Origin: Chondrilla cf. caribensis
Taxonomy: Eukaryota; Porifera; Demospongiae; Chondrillida; Chondrillidae
NCBI GenBank assembly: GCA_964020155.1
Contig: OZ026569.1
Location: 2,597,471 to 2,661,470, forward strand
Direction of reading: 5' to 3'
DNA length: 64,000 bases
Position 1 is the stretch's first letter. Every line of letters starts with the position of its first letter. Of the stretch, positions 43,795 through 58,900 are shown piece after piece. Under the pieces are notes generated by a model. It was not told the origin of the DNA and ran no database searches. It was given only the letters and a program-made list of their open reading frames with translations. Made by a program: the position numbers and the translations under genes.

Positions 43795-45216
43795 ATGAGT
43801 AGTCATGCGACTAGAGGTGGTCAGAAAAAAGTACCTGGGTAAGAATCTTGTTTCAAAACACTCGTGTTCTTGTGTCGTTGATTTGTCGACGGTATTCGAT
43901 AATCTGTCGTAGCGTTGTGGACTGTGCTGCGATCTCGGTAGGATCTTCGAACGTTCTAGAGTGTCAGAATGGCCAGCCAAAGGATAGGCGAGGTAGTCCA
44001 CTAACCAGACAACACCACGGCGACCTGGGATATCTCTTCCGTACTATAATGCGATCTTGGCCTACTCAACTTGAAGCGACAATTACCTGTTTCCCATTGT
44101 CTCTTCGCCTTCGTAATCTCTTGAGTTGAGTACACTTTTTGCAATGGGATCAACCGGTCCTATTCTGTTCTATACTACACACGTATGTAGTTTAGATAAG
44201 TACATCGTACAGTTAGAGGTGGTTCCAAAGGGGGGTGTTTCTGTGTTTCGCCGACTTTCGCTTACCTCAGCGTTTTACTTCTTCCCATCGTTCTTTGTGC
44301 CACGTCGATTAGGAAGGGTATAAACGCCAACTTTTACTCTTAACGAGTGATTAGATCCTGCAAGAATCTGTGGTTGAGTGTGTCGAGGATCCTATAAATC
44401 TAGTTATCTTGTCGAATACCTCCCATATGTCGTCATTCTAGGCGGTCTCTCTTGCCAGCAGCAACCAGTCGCATTTGAGACAAAATGAGGTACTTTGGAA
44501 CACCAGGGACAGCCAAGTATTAAAATCCCTAAAACTCAGCTGTTCATCGAATTTATGCTGTGGGGTGTTCACAAACGATACCTCCATCCCTATGGGATTG
44601 GCATACATTATAGATGTGGATTGACATGGACACCAACCATTGCTCGGTAGGGGTAATCTTCAGAGACACCTGTTTCAAGTGACCACATTCACATTCACAT
44701 ATGTACGTACGTGTGTCCTTACGTATGTACAATGAAGCCTCTTTACAGCATCACCCGTGGTAGTGCTCCCATACGCTAGTATACAGTCAGACCTCTCTAC
44801 AACACCACCCTTAGTCCCTCATTTTCCCTGTCATTATTACCAGTTTGCTGTTTTAACCAATACCATTACTGTGTACACGAATACATGTCTATCTGTGAAG
44901 AACATGTTGTTATAAAAAGACTGTTCTTATAAAAAGTGATGCTATATAGAGGTCAGACTGTATTTGAGATCTTTTTTGCTGCTATTGTCTCTCAGACATC
45001 AGAAGTCAGTGTCAACTAACGGTCATTCTGCCATGAACGGCAGCCAGGAGAAAAAGCTGGAGATAGTTGGTTCCCTCATAGGGAGATTGTTCAAGGCTGA
45101 TGTGGATAATAGGACATGGGGACAGGCTGTGCCCGATGATGTGGAGATGGTTATTCTTCAGAGGAAGAATGAGGCACATCTGACATTTGTGCTCAAAATT
45201 ATATCAAAGGGGAAAG

Positions 45217-45264
<48 letters not shown>

Positions 45265-46903
45265 ATGTGAGATTGTATGGATTCATATATGTGCTTTGCA
45301 AGCCTTTGGGTGCACACCTATGTGCTTATTATGCATTTGCGTTCAAAATTATATCGAAGGGGAAAGAGGTATGTGTGTCGGTGTGTCTGTGTGTGTCTCT
45401 CTCTGTGTGTATGTGTACATATGAGATTGTATGGATTCATATATGTGCTTTACAAGCCTTTGGGTGCATGTCTATGTGCTTATTATGCATTATTTGTGAA
45501 TTAACCTGTAAATTGCAACAATACAATCAAGTATGCATCCTTCACACGTGTTAATTCCATCACATTATTGTACCATAGAACCATGGCATGTTGGTCAGAT
45601 TGATACGGTATGGTAGAGAGCAATCGGGGTAGAACTCAGGTAGTGTGTGTGCAGTATCCCCTCCAGATATCAACATGGCTTCTACATAATATGCACAAGT
45701 GGTATGGGGAGTTGTACACAGTATATAGAAGTTTGTTGGACTGTTTGATGTGTGTCAAATCGAGCAGTTTTTTTTTAAACAAATAGTCATTTCTGTGCAA
45801 TGTTATACACACCACAAGCACCCTATCACACCCATCCGCTACAGTTGTTGCAAACCATGGCCATGTCTATTGACTTCCATATATTTACAGTATATACTGT
45901 ACTGTACTGTACTCTACTGTACAGTACTGGATGTAACATGGACATATCTTCAATATTACTAGTTCATGTTATTCCATTTAGTTACAAAGTATATAAATTG
46001 CAGTCTAACTTGCTTAGTACCCTGAAGGGTACACCAAATCTGTACTTCTTATCAGAGGTACTTACTATCAGTACTGCCTCACACAGTATACATTAGCTAG
46101 TGACTGAGTGAAGTGTATATGTACGTACCAGCCAGGAGAACGTACATACTACAGTAACCAGCAGCATTTACAAGTATTGCTCACTAACGTTGGTGTTAGG
46201 TACACTTCGCATGAGCTAATAACTAAATGTGGTTTATGTACTAACCGGGTGAATGCACTAACAGGTAAATGTATTCAACTGGGGTACTTATGTACTGTAG
46301 TAAGTTGCACTGTGTTTCCTGTTGAATTCCTGGTCAAGCTGTACTCTATTCTATGCAGTTGACCCCAATTCATTCTAATGTGTCTGCATCCTTTGATATT
46401 CACATGCATTTGTACATACGTAGATACGTATGTACAGCCAAACTAGCTTAGTGAATATCTGGGTTGGTACATGTGTTCTCCTGGTTAGTGAGTACACTTC
46501 ACACAGTCCCTAGCTCATGTACACTATGTCAACCAGTACTGATAGTAAGTACCTCTGATAAGAAGTACAGATTTGGTGTACCTTTCAAAGTACTTACGTA
46601 CTAAGCAAGTTAGACTGTACATGCATACATACACATACGTACGTATGTACATTGCATATGTATGTGCGTACTGAATCCACATTCTGTTCCACTTGAAAAC
46701 TGATACCCAAAAATGTTATTAGTACTCTTGCTTTGATCCATATTATTATTGAAGCTATATGTAATTAATTTATTGTTTGTCAGTATTCAATTGTCACAAC
46801 AGCTGATCAAGTGGAGCTTAATTGTTATCTGTCTTGTCTCGTACTGTTTCCTACATCCACACAATTAGTGTCTGTTCACACACACACGCACACACACACA
46901 CAA

Positions 46904-46934
<31 letters not shown>

Positions 46935-47044
46935 CACGCATGCACACACACACGCATGCACACACACACACACACACACATACACACACACAAACACACA
47001 CACACAAACACACACACACACACACACACAAACAGGCACACACA

Positions 47045-47112
<68 letters not shown>

Positions 47113-47222
47113 CACGCATGCACACACACACGCATGCACACACACACACACACACACATACACACACACAAACACACACACACAAACACACACACACACA
47201 CACACACAAACAGGCACACACA

Positions 47223-47308
<86 letters not shown>

Positions 47309-49255
47309 CTCACACACACAGAGGTGACTGCATTAGACAGGTTCCACTGTACATGAGTCCCCTCAGGTGACCACATTAGACAGTTTCTACTGTGCAAGAG
47401 GTCCTACAAGTGATCAAATTAGACAGGGTCTGCTGTATTTCCCATGAATTCCTATGTATGCCCATGCATACACTGTGTTTGCTGTCCTACAGATTCTCAC
47501 TCAGCAACTTAATTTGAGTCTTCGTGTGAGATTGAAAGACGAACTTGTCCAGTGGCAGTTGAAAAGGTCACCTGACACCGAACCAGTGACTTTTGGTCTG
47601 CGTTGTTCAACTCTTGAGAATGCACAGAAGGTGAGTTGTGTGTCTGTCTGTCTGTCTGTCTGTATCCCTAAACTCTCACGATGATACCAAAAACATGATT
47701 TACGACGGATGTGCAAAATCCCCTTTTGCATGGGCGGTCACATAATATGTACGTACATACATACATACATACAGTGAACCTGAATATAAAGACTATCCAA
47801 GGGAGCAGGAAGAAGGGGTATCTAAAGACAGGTGGTCTTTATACAGGAGTACGTACTTCACTGTGGTGGAGTTAACATAGTGGGTAGTTCAATTATGGCT
47901 ACTTAGGAGAGGTGGTCCTCTTGTGGAGGTGGTCTGTATGCACTATACATCATGTGTCTTGGGAACAAGGGGGCATTGCAAGGCTTCTTTGGTTCAAAGT
48001 TTAATTTAGTTAAACGAGGGACTAATCCACTGCCAGTCAGCATTTATCCCCTTGATTCAGTTCAGTGAGAGGAGTATTGTCTTGCACCCAGTGAACTGCT
48101 GTGCGAACAATAATGCAATTTCCTACATACGTATCTCCTGTATGAAATACCTGTGATGTTCCTACATCCAGCCTCCACTAATCCACCACAGGACAACCTC
48201 AGATCTGACAGGAAATCCACATCCACATACGCACTTACTTACATATGCACACACTGTAACTCTAGACCCTGTAGAGATAATGTGGAGGATAAACTGATAT
48301 TTGGTGTGTCTTGGACCAAATGTCTCATTTTCAACGCGTGATCATAATTCTTATCCTTTGGGAGTGGGTGACCACTTTACTTACAGTTTGGAATTGCATA
48401 CATATGTATGATAAGTCTGTGTACTGTATGTATTGTATGTGCATATCCCCACCCAGTGTTTCCCCCAGTATATATGGAACTGGGTGCAGCACTCTGTTGT
48501 ATTTCCAACAGTAAAAGTGAGGCATATGAATCCCTTACTACATGCACTCGGGTTGGGCAGGGTTGATATTAACTGTGCACCATGGCTCCTTAGTGCCCTG
48601 TTGTTATTTTATCTTGTGGAAACACATTCACACTGTATCATTCACCTTCGATTTCAGTTGTGTTTCAGCTGTTCAGTTGTGTTTCACCTGTTCAGTTGTG
48701 TTTCAGCTGTTCAGTTGTGTTTCAGCTGTTCAGTTGTATTTCAGCTGTTCAGTTGTGTTTCACCTGTTCAGTTGTGTTTCACCTGTTCAGTTGTGTTTCA
48801 CCTGTTCAGTTGTGTTTCAGCTGTTCAGTTGTGTTTCACCTGTTCAGTTGTGTTTCAGCTGTTCAGTTGTGTTTCAGCTGTTCGGTTGTGTAAGTACACA
48901 CTATGTGTAGGGTTGAGTGGGGTGACTAGGAAGTACACTACTAGAGTATACGTGTACTAATGTTCATTTGGCTGCGTACGTATATTAGCGTAACAAAGGT
49001 CTTTAGTGGGTCTTTATCAATCTTGCAGTTGGAGAACCTTCTCAAAGACATCAAGTACAATTTGGAAGTGGACCAAAAGACATCAGTGAGTGTAACGTGT
49101 GCTGTATGTGTGTATTTGTTTTTACTGTGTGTGTGTGTATGCGTGCGTGTGTGCGTGTGTGTGTGTGTGTGCGTGTGTGCATGTGTGTGCGTGTGTGTGT
49201 GTGTGTGTGTATGCGTGCGTGTGTGCGTGTGTGTGTGTGTGTGCGTGTGTGCATG

Positions 49256-49310
<55 letters not shown>

Positions 49311-50890
49311 AGTATGTATATGTACGTATGTGCATTATTATGTAAGTGCATGAACTATCAATGCCTGGTAAGAGATACTTAGAGTAGAGTAATATTTTCA
49401 GTACAGTAATTGTACGTACCAGTCACATTCTATGTGGGTTATTGAGGAGACCAATGGGGATATTACGCTACAACTAGATCCTACTTCAGTTCTTTGTTCA
49501 GTAACAGATGCTACCAAAACATATGCTGTATCTTAATCACATTTGTGCGAGATTCACGCAAGTATACGTACTTACGTACATAGCATAGTATTGAGGGCAT
49601 GTACAGTGTGTATGTACGTACATACGTATGCATGTGTAGTTGAGTTGATGTGTTCGTTATACTCACTAGTAATGGTCAATATATAAGTACCTTGAAGGGT
49701 ACACTAAACTTGTACTTCTTATCAGAGGTACGTATGTGCTATCAATACTGGTTGACATTGTGTATGTACGTACGTACATGAACTAAGGGCTGATTGAAGT
49801 GTGTATGTATTTAATAAAGGTACATACATACATGCATATTATAGTACACATGTACGTACCAACCAGGGTACTTACGTATGTTCATATGTTCATACTCTCC
49901 AAGCTGCCCTTCAGTACAAGTTGTAAATGGTGTTTGTACCCGTCGCACCAGAAGCTTTACAAGTGTGCATACACATGACATAAAAGTGCACAACTTCATG
50001 AGTACGTAAGTACACATGTTAATTGACTGTGACCCTATTCTCCAAATAAACCACACCTGTGATGCTGCACTGTGTGTTAATCCAATGCAGGTGTATGTAG
50101 GCAGTCTGATAACAATGGATTGTGTGAAAAAATCGATTGATTTGCATACGTATGTGGTTGTGTGTGTGCAGTCTACACAGTGAAACCTGCTCTGGGACAG
50201 CCTTTGGCTGCCAACCAGCTAGTCTGTCTGTCAGACTACTAATAGTTATACGTACGTATGTACACATGTTGATCAAGATAGAATATCTTTGTAGTGAACT
50301 CGGGGACTGAAACAGCCCCTTGAGTGACCTTTGTACCCTGGGAGGTCCACTGTGATTACAGTTTGTCATAAGGGGGGAGTTTTTGCAATGAGACTCCACT
50401 CCATTGACACACAGTGAATCCTAATCAGTCATTACTTTATCCGTCGAACTTTTTTACCAGTTGCAATTTCCCAGTGCAAATATAATATACAGTACAATCA
50501 TAAAGAATATCCATGTAATCTACCAAACTCATTAGTCCACCATATTCTTTGGAAATCCATAAATTACAATGTTTTATTGAGAATGCACTGTACATACGTA
50601 CGTACGTAATTGGTGAAATTCATGTCGTTACTTCAAGTGGAAATGATTTGGCATCCACCACAGTAGTCTTTCGAGACTGGTTTAACTGGAATCACTACCA
50701 ATGTTCTCACGTTACACCCCAATGGTGTGGCTGGTGTTCACAATCGCTCCATTTGACCAGCTGGACAGTCATTGTAACATGAGCATGTACGTAGGTGACT
50801 GCTCTTGTGTGTGTTATGCTAAATCTTTCACTAGTGGGCTAAAATTAATAGGTGGAGCTGAAATGTACCAAAGGTTTATGTGTTATTTTG

Positions 50891-50953
<63 letters not shown>

Positions 50954-51902
50954 AGTCCTTTATCCACGTGGACATAGTGTACATGCACTAAAAACTCACT
51001 CTCTCTCACTGGTGAGTGCATTTACAGTCCAACTTACAGTAAGTAAGAATCATGAAGGGCACACCAAATCTGTACTTCTTATCAGAGATGCTTACTATCA
51101 GTACTGATTGACATAGTGTACATGACCTAGGGACTGAGTGAAGGGCATGTACATATATACATGCTAGCCAGGGTAAAAAGGCTGCTCATTGTACAGATTG
51201 TGAATAGTGTTTGCTTGTTGCACCAGAAGCTGCATAAGTGTACGTACATGTATGACAAGTGCACAATTCTGTGTGTGCCATCCCGTGTTCATAAGCTGTG
51301 GACCTATTCACCAGGGAAACCTCCTCTATGAACTTCACAGTGTGTTGACCTTGTGTTTACAGACTTTGTGTCACTTACTATGCAGTATTTGAACGTGTTT
51401 GGTATCGAGTGCAACTGTTTTGTCTGGCGATATTTGACTGTGTTCTGTTGATGACTTTTAAAGTCATGCTGAATTATGGATGTATGTACATATGCACGAA
51501 TATATCTATACTCTATATCTTTAAACTGGTCCGTTTATGGCCATCTGCATATTTGTCATCTGAGACTGTGTGATAATATTGATGTCCAATAAAGGGTCTT
51601 GAGTGTGTAGACTTGCAGCCGTACATGTTTGCTGGTTCAAGGGTGGATAGAGAAAACTCCACATCCGTCCTTATCTCTACGTAATATGTTACTGTATGTG
51701 TATAATATGTACGTACGTAGGTATGTATATACGTATGTACATATATATGTATGTATACGTACTTACGTGTGCTCTGTGTATTCTTTTATTCGCGTAGACA
51801 CCAAGGAAGCCGACAGAAGAGGTTTTTGTGAAGGCACACTTACCTGACAACCAAAGTACAAAGGTTGCAGTGGCTGGGGGGTGAGTCACACACACACACA
51901 CA

Positions 51903-51953
<51 letters not shown>

Positions 51954-52914
51954 TACTTTTCTTTCTTATTCACATATCAGTATGACAGTGAATAGCCTGT
52001 TCATCTTGATAGCAGCCAGGCGGAGGCTTGACCCAACAACTCATGAAATCCGTATCAACCAGGGGAAGTACCTGGCTGCAGTGAGGCCCACCCTTGCCGT
52101 GCAGTCGCTAGGCATCAAAGAGGTGTATATCGTCCAAGTGCACAACACCAACAGGAGTCAAGGAAGGGTGAGTGTGAGCGGGTTGGTATGTTAGATTTGA
52201 AGGGAGGGACGGACACATTTGATGCAAATACCTACCTGTGTGGACATAATGCTGCATTTCCCTTCGTTCACAAGCTTCTCCAAACACTGCATAAAAAACA
52301 AAGAGAATGTAGTGTATATGTACGTACGTAAATGCGAAAAACGTTGAATGTTCCTTGTTGAAAAGTTTCTGCTGTTGAATACGTACCTCTCCATAGTGTG
52401 TTTCATTGTATGTGTGGATTACATATTATATTATGAGGACATATACATGTACGTATGTACACAAAGTGCACGTTTCCAACTGTATTTCCATATACGCAAG
52501 GCTTGTCTATTGTGGCGCATAAAGATCAAATCTATTAAGGGTAGCTGAAGCCATACAACTGAACAGCCACCCGTGTGAAAGTACCTTCAAAGACTGTGAC
52601 ACACAATCACCTGATCTCCATCAATTGTAGCACAGCCTGTAGGAACAGAACATTGGCATTCAATGTGTGTGCTGATAGACACCATAGTAGTGCTACTGAA
52701 TACCTGGGATGTTTCGCCCTTTGTTCCATCCCGGTGGTGTGCCTTGCTACACGGTCCTATGGAAGAGAGGTGGACTGCTTGTGATGTCAAGTGGTAGTTT
52801 TTTATCACACACACACACAACCTGCAAAGTGCAGTACTACACCCAGTACAGCCTTTGAAGTGATGACAAACAACAGGTCATAGTGTGATTTCAGTTCTAT
52901 ATGTGGTCTCTCTC

Positions 52915-52975
<61 letters not shown>

Positions 52976-55900
52976 GTGTGTGTGCATGCATCCTCAACAG
53001 AGATAGTGTGTGTACATACCCCAAGATGCGGTAATAAATCTTCCTATCCATTTTGACTATTTCCTTCACATTTGATTCAAATTTAATCTTCTTTTCAACA
53101 AGGTTGTCTTTCTATTTCATTCTTGAAACCATTAATAGTCTGTTGTGATCCAGACCTCTGTCATTTAATGACTTTGATCTGTCTGTGACATTGTACAAAC
53201 AAGCGTAGGCATTTACCTACATACGTAGGTAGGTAGGTAGGTAGGTACATAGGTAGTTAGGTAGGTAGGGAGGGAGGGAGGGAGGGAGGTAGGTGGGTAG
53301 GTAGGTAGGTAGGTAGGTAGGGAGGGAGGTAGGTAGGTGGGTGGGTGGGTGGGTAGGTAGTTTGGGTTCAACTAGTCTCTCAAGAACGCTACATACGTGC
53401 GTAAATGAGTTAGTCTCTTGTTGCCTTGAGTTCATCCCCACCAATAGGTGTTGTTGCAATTATTGTTGAAAAAGGTGGCTTGTAAGTGATCTGACGTGTG
53501 TACTTATGTACGTACATGCATATGCCTTCTATGTGTGTGTACTACATGTGTGCATACAGTACAGTACCCAGCAAAGAAACATGACATACCATAATGTAAT
53601 TACGGCTCAATTATGATTACATTATGAAGAATCTACGTAAGTTACGTATGTTATGACGTCATCATGAAAGAAATTATGATAGGGTAGGAGAAAAACTACA
53701 ATTGTTTTCTGATTCCACTACATTATTTTAAATGCTTAGGAATAGACAACTACGTTTCTACTGCGATAGAATTACAATGTAGCTACGTGGAAATTACGAT
53801 GAACACCATTTACATTACTTCACAATTCTGCCACAATTGCAATTACTATGTAATTACGATTATGTCACGTTACGATATACGTACACTGATTGCAATAATC
53901 AGATTTGAAATTAACACGGATTGATTAATCGATTAATGGATTAATTGTCCTGGAGCTATTACGTATGTGATATATGTAGTAGAACCTGTGGTGACCCAAG
54001 CCCGTTGGATGGTCTTAATGATGTGTTTCCAATTACGTACCTTCAATCGTGCAACAGTGTGCCTTGACCATGAGGCTGAACAGCTGTTTGGTCACCACTT
54101 GTATGTATTCATGTAACTTTGATCTTTATTGACCTTATTTGTACATGCCTGCCAGACATACCTCGGTTATGTACAACTTCAGTTCAACTTGTCCAGTGCT
54201 CTGGTCAAATAATCAAAAATTGAGATTATCCTTGATTCTTATCAACTTTGCATTAACTGTTTTGATGAACGAGCAGCATATAGTGGATAATCTGACACTC
54301 TACATACTGTCAATGAACATGTCGGATTACTGAGGTCATTTTATTAGATTATGGTGACTTATAGCATAGTCTGTAATGATATCTGCATCTCAGAATGTGG
54401 TTAGTTTATAGAGAATGTCAGAATATTGAGTGTTGAATTATCAAGTTTCCACTAGATATTGATATTGATATTAATATTGATATTAATATTGATATTAATA
54501 TTGATACGTGAGAACATGAAGGTGAAGTCTCACAAAGTGTTTGAATTTGAGGTTGTGTCTTGTTGCCATATACAGTAATGGCTAGCTACTTAGTGATATA
54601 AAGTGTCTGTTAGGAGTGAAAATTACCATCGGTTATTCAATAATTATTGAATAATTGATTGATTTACGTAGTTATAATGATGATTGCTGTTGAACTCACC
54701 ATCCCTTCCAACCAGTGAAAGGAGAGCATACATACGTATGTACATACATATGTATGTATGTACAGAAGAGTCTCATTGTAGCAAATTTCAGGAGGAAGTG
54801 ATGAGCTTTACTATATCAGTAGTTCAACTTAACCAGTTGAAATTCACATATAATACGCATGTACAGTGAACCTCTCTATTACTCGAGAGAACATCTATAT
54901 TGGGGACTTATCTTTGTGAAGTGCTGTAGTGTATCAAATGACATCTGATTTGAGGAAACCTCTGTAGCAAGGACACAAGGTCCCAAAGTGTCCTTAATAT
55001 AGAGGCTCCATTGTATAGCCAGATACTGTGCATACATACGTACGTATGTGTGTTACAGCATAGTGGAATGTGTTATAAGACCACCTCAACATAAAATTTA
55101 ATCCATCTGTCCCTAGTAACTGTTTTTGAACTACAGTGAACATATTATGTATAAGACCAAAGTCGAAGGGACCAAAAAACATGGTCACTAAAGACAGTAT
55201 GTCTTCATACAGAGGTGCTTCGCTGTAGTTGAGTTCACAGAATGTATACGTAGTTCAATGATTGTTACTTAGGACAGGTGGTCTTTCTGTAGAGGTGGTC
55301 TTTTTAATACAGGTTACACTGTATATATTATGTGTATAGTACATACATATGTACAGTAGCTACATTCAGTAGTGGTATGACTACAGGCCTATCCTCTGAC
55401 CCAATCAGCCTGTAGTCATGTGCAGTGGTCTGTGAGATCAGGTAACATAATGGAAATACGATGTGCCACATACATACATACGTTTGCTGTGTGTACCTAC
55501 AGAAGCCTCTCATGTGCACCAGTGGTGTGATCGTGTGAGTGGTCTGATGTGGTCTGTTCTCATTGCTTCACTGCACCTGTTCTTAGGGCAGGGGAGCATG
55601 TAGGGTGTGGAAGTTTGTAGTAATATTATCCCGTTGGACTTTCCACCTTCACACTAGCATGTGATACTGTGTCCCTGTGTTCGTGGTGATCAGCTGTTCA
55701 TGAAATCACGCTCCAATCACATTTTAGCATGAATGCAATGTTTGTGCATACAAAACGAGATTCCACAACACTATAACATATACATAGAAGATGGGGTGGG
55801 TAGGGTAAAACAAGGTAGGGTGGAACAGAATAGGGTAGGGTAGGATAGGATATGGTAGGGTATGTGGGTAGAGTAGAACAAGGTACGTAGGATAGGGTAG

Positions 55901-58900
55901 GGTAGGGTAGGGTAGCATGTTTGGCTTGGAGAGGTCTTTAATCATGAGGACTACAGTTCTAGACACCTGGTAAATATGCAACATGCTCCTCACACAGTAA
56001 ATACTGTGAGAGTAGTGGACCTGCCATTGTAATACTAGCTTCAACCTTTCCAGTTGTGGCCAGCATTGAATGCTTGCTTGGTGTTTCATTTCTGAGTCTC
56101 CTTCGTTCCTTTCAGAGCCGAATCATCACCATCCGACTGCCGACCAAGAAGGACACGTACATCCAGGTGAAGGACCAGCGTAAGGTTCGCGACCTCTATT
56201 CCTACATCTGCGAGAAGAAGGACCTCACCCCCTCCCTCTACCGGCTGAAGTACAATGCAAAGATCGAGGGAGAAAAGGATATGGACAAGACCATTGGTCA
56301 ACTGGACCTCTGGTCTGTGGAGCTCGAAACTATACAAAGTGAGCTTGTGTGCCTTTGTACTTTTGTTGTTGATGTATTGAGTTCTCGCATATGGAGAACA
56401 TACAGTAGCTAGCCATTGAACTGTGTGCATATGTACGTATGTACATGGAAACTGTTTTATTGACTATGATGTTATTATAAGGTGTAGAGTTGCAACCTTG
56501 TTTATTGGACTTTTTTAAGAAGTGTTTCATCCTTATAGTACAGTATAGTGTACAGGGGTGAATATTGGTAGGAAGTACTTATTTCAGCAAATTTGGAAAA
56601 AAAAACAGATTTGCAGTTTTTATTTTGCCATTTAATCAGTTGTCGTAGTCGTATTGACATCCATTCCCCACTGGCACCGATGTCACTCCATGCGGGAAGT
56701 AAAAATGGGGGTTATGATCGATGACTGTGTATATCTGCTGAAGATATGAATGATCACGAAATATTAGATGAGAACAATTTTTGTACCATTTTGGCAGAAA
56801 ACTATAATGTTGTGAGTCACGTAGCTCTTCAAATTGCCAACTTGGCAGTATGAAATCTGGCCAATATTTCTCTATATTGGGTATACCATTACTTGTTGAA
56901 TGTTTTGATTTTGTCAAGACACAACATGTGTATCAACATTTGTTATTTGGCTGTTGTACGGAGGAACCTTCCAATAATACAGCAGAACTTCTATTAAATG
57001 ACACTATGAATAAAGGACGCCATAGGAATCACCTCCCTACAAAGGACATGTTCTGAGGCACCAAGAGTAGACTCTCCAGTAGTGCTAATACATTTCACCT
57101 CTGAAGAGTGGCCAGGCTCTCTACAGTGGACAAATTACAGTGAAACCTCGCTAATCCGACACCTCTATAATCCAACATTCTCCCTAATCCGACCATTATA
57201 TGAGGTACAGTCACCATACATAAGTATGGTAAGAGGCACTCCATAATCCAACAACCTCCTAATCCAACATTATTCTCAGGTCCCATTGAGTGTCAGATTA
57301 GAGAGGTTTCACTGTACCTGGTCCCAATGTGTCCTTTATGAAGAGGTCCAACTGTAATAGTCCCAATAGGTTTTTCACTCAGAGTGTCCTCTAATACAGT
57401 TACCACCGTACTGTGTAGTTCCTGCACCTTGAAAAGACAAGGCTAAAGGTTACCCTGGTAGAGATGTAATGCAGTGAACCCTGTATACACAGACCACCCA
57501 GGGACCAGGAATAGGTGGTCTCTAAAGACAGGTGGTCCTTGTACAGAGGTACTTCACTGTAGTTGAGTTGACATAGTGGATAGTCCTGTAATAGTCACTT
57601 AGGGAAGGTGGTCCTTGTACAGAGGTACTTCACTGTAGTTGAGTTGACATAGTGGATAGTCCTGTAATAGTCACTTAGGGAAGGTGGTCTTTATACAGAG
57701 GTGCTTCACTGTAGTTGAGTTGACATAGTGGATAGTCCAATAGTGGTCACTTAGGACAGGTGGTCCTTGTACAGAGGTGCTTCACTGTAGTTGAGTTGAC
57801 ATACGTAGTGGATAGTCCAATGATGGTCACTTGGGACAGGTGGTCTTAAAAGAGGTTTCCACTGTACCTGAATGCCTTCATGCATTTACATGCATACAAT
57901 GTATGTATGTACATGCATACAATGTATGTATGTGTGTACATACAAATGCACAATAGAGTGACTGGCCGATTTGCTTGTTTGGCTGCATTTGATTGAGCCT
58001 CAAAAGGTTTTCCTTTGTGTCTGGACACATTGAATGTTTGGATGTAGTTGAATACCTGTCACCAACTGCATCTGTATGGCATTGCTGGATTAGGAGATGG
58101 AGATTTCACATGCGATAAAGATGTAGAGATTTTGGACCTTATTTGACTCAACATTGTCAGATACACCTTTTGGCCTTTTGGAGTGTTAAAATCACAGGAT
58201 TGTCATGTTTGTCCATCTTCCTAGGAAGAAGGAAGAGGTTGGACACGCATGATGAAAACCAATGGCGTTTTAACACATGAAAAAGCTGAAAGACATTCAT
58301 CTTATGAAATCACACTAGCAGTATTTGCCCTTCACTTAGCTCCCCTTCCTTTAAGTGGACTCCTGTGAAGATTCTAATGCGATCTTTACTGCCCACTACT
58401 GTCTCTTTGTGTACTCTCCACTGTAACATTCCATGTCCACTACTCTCTCCTTGTGTAGTCTCTACTGTAACACTCACTTTCCACCACACCTCTCTCCATC
58501 ACAGAAGTAAAGCCTCCCACGGCAAAGCCCACTGCTCAACTTGGTAAAGAGGAAACTGATTCTGGAGCACCTTCGCCTGCTAAAGTAGAGAGGAAGGTAC
58601 GTACATACGTACGTATGCTTACACATTTATGCCTACCAGTGTATATTTGTTGTATGGCACACATTGTAGCAATCATATGGATGCACAATTGTAGTATAGA
58701 TCAGTTTCATGCATGTATGTATTATGTGTATGTGAGTATGTACTTTATGTGTATGTGAGTATGTACTTTATGTGTATGTGTGTATGTACTGCACACTTAT
58801 GTATGTACTAAAACACACATGCGCATACCCCTCCACACATGCACAATATTTTTATACTGACAAGGTAAATGTACATTTTACGTGTGTAATGTTTACACTT

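Noticed and set aside
48433..48960. Three overlapping frames reading [14 protein letters not shown] repeats
   Set aside because: A 19-bp unit keeps all frames open; no coding features outside the array.
55796..55918. Interstitial telomeric repeat
   Set aside because: The unit is the pentamer GGTAG, not TTAGGG.
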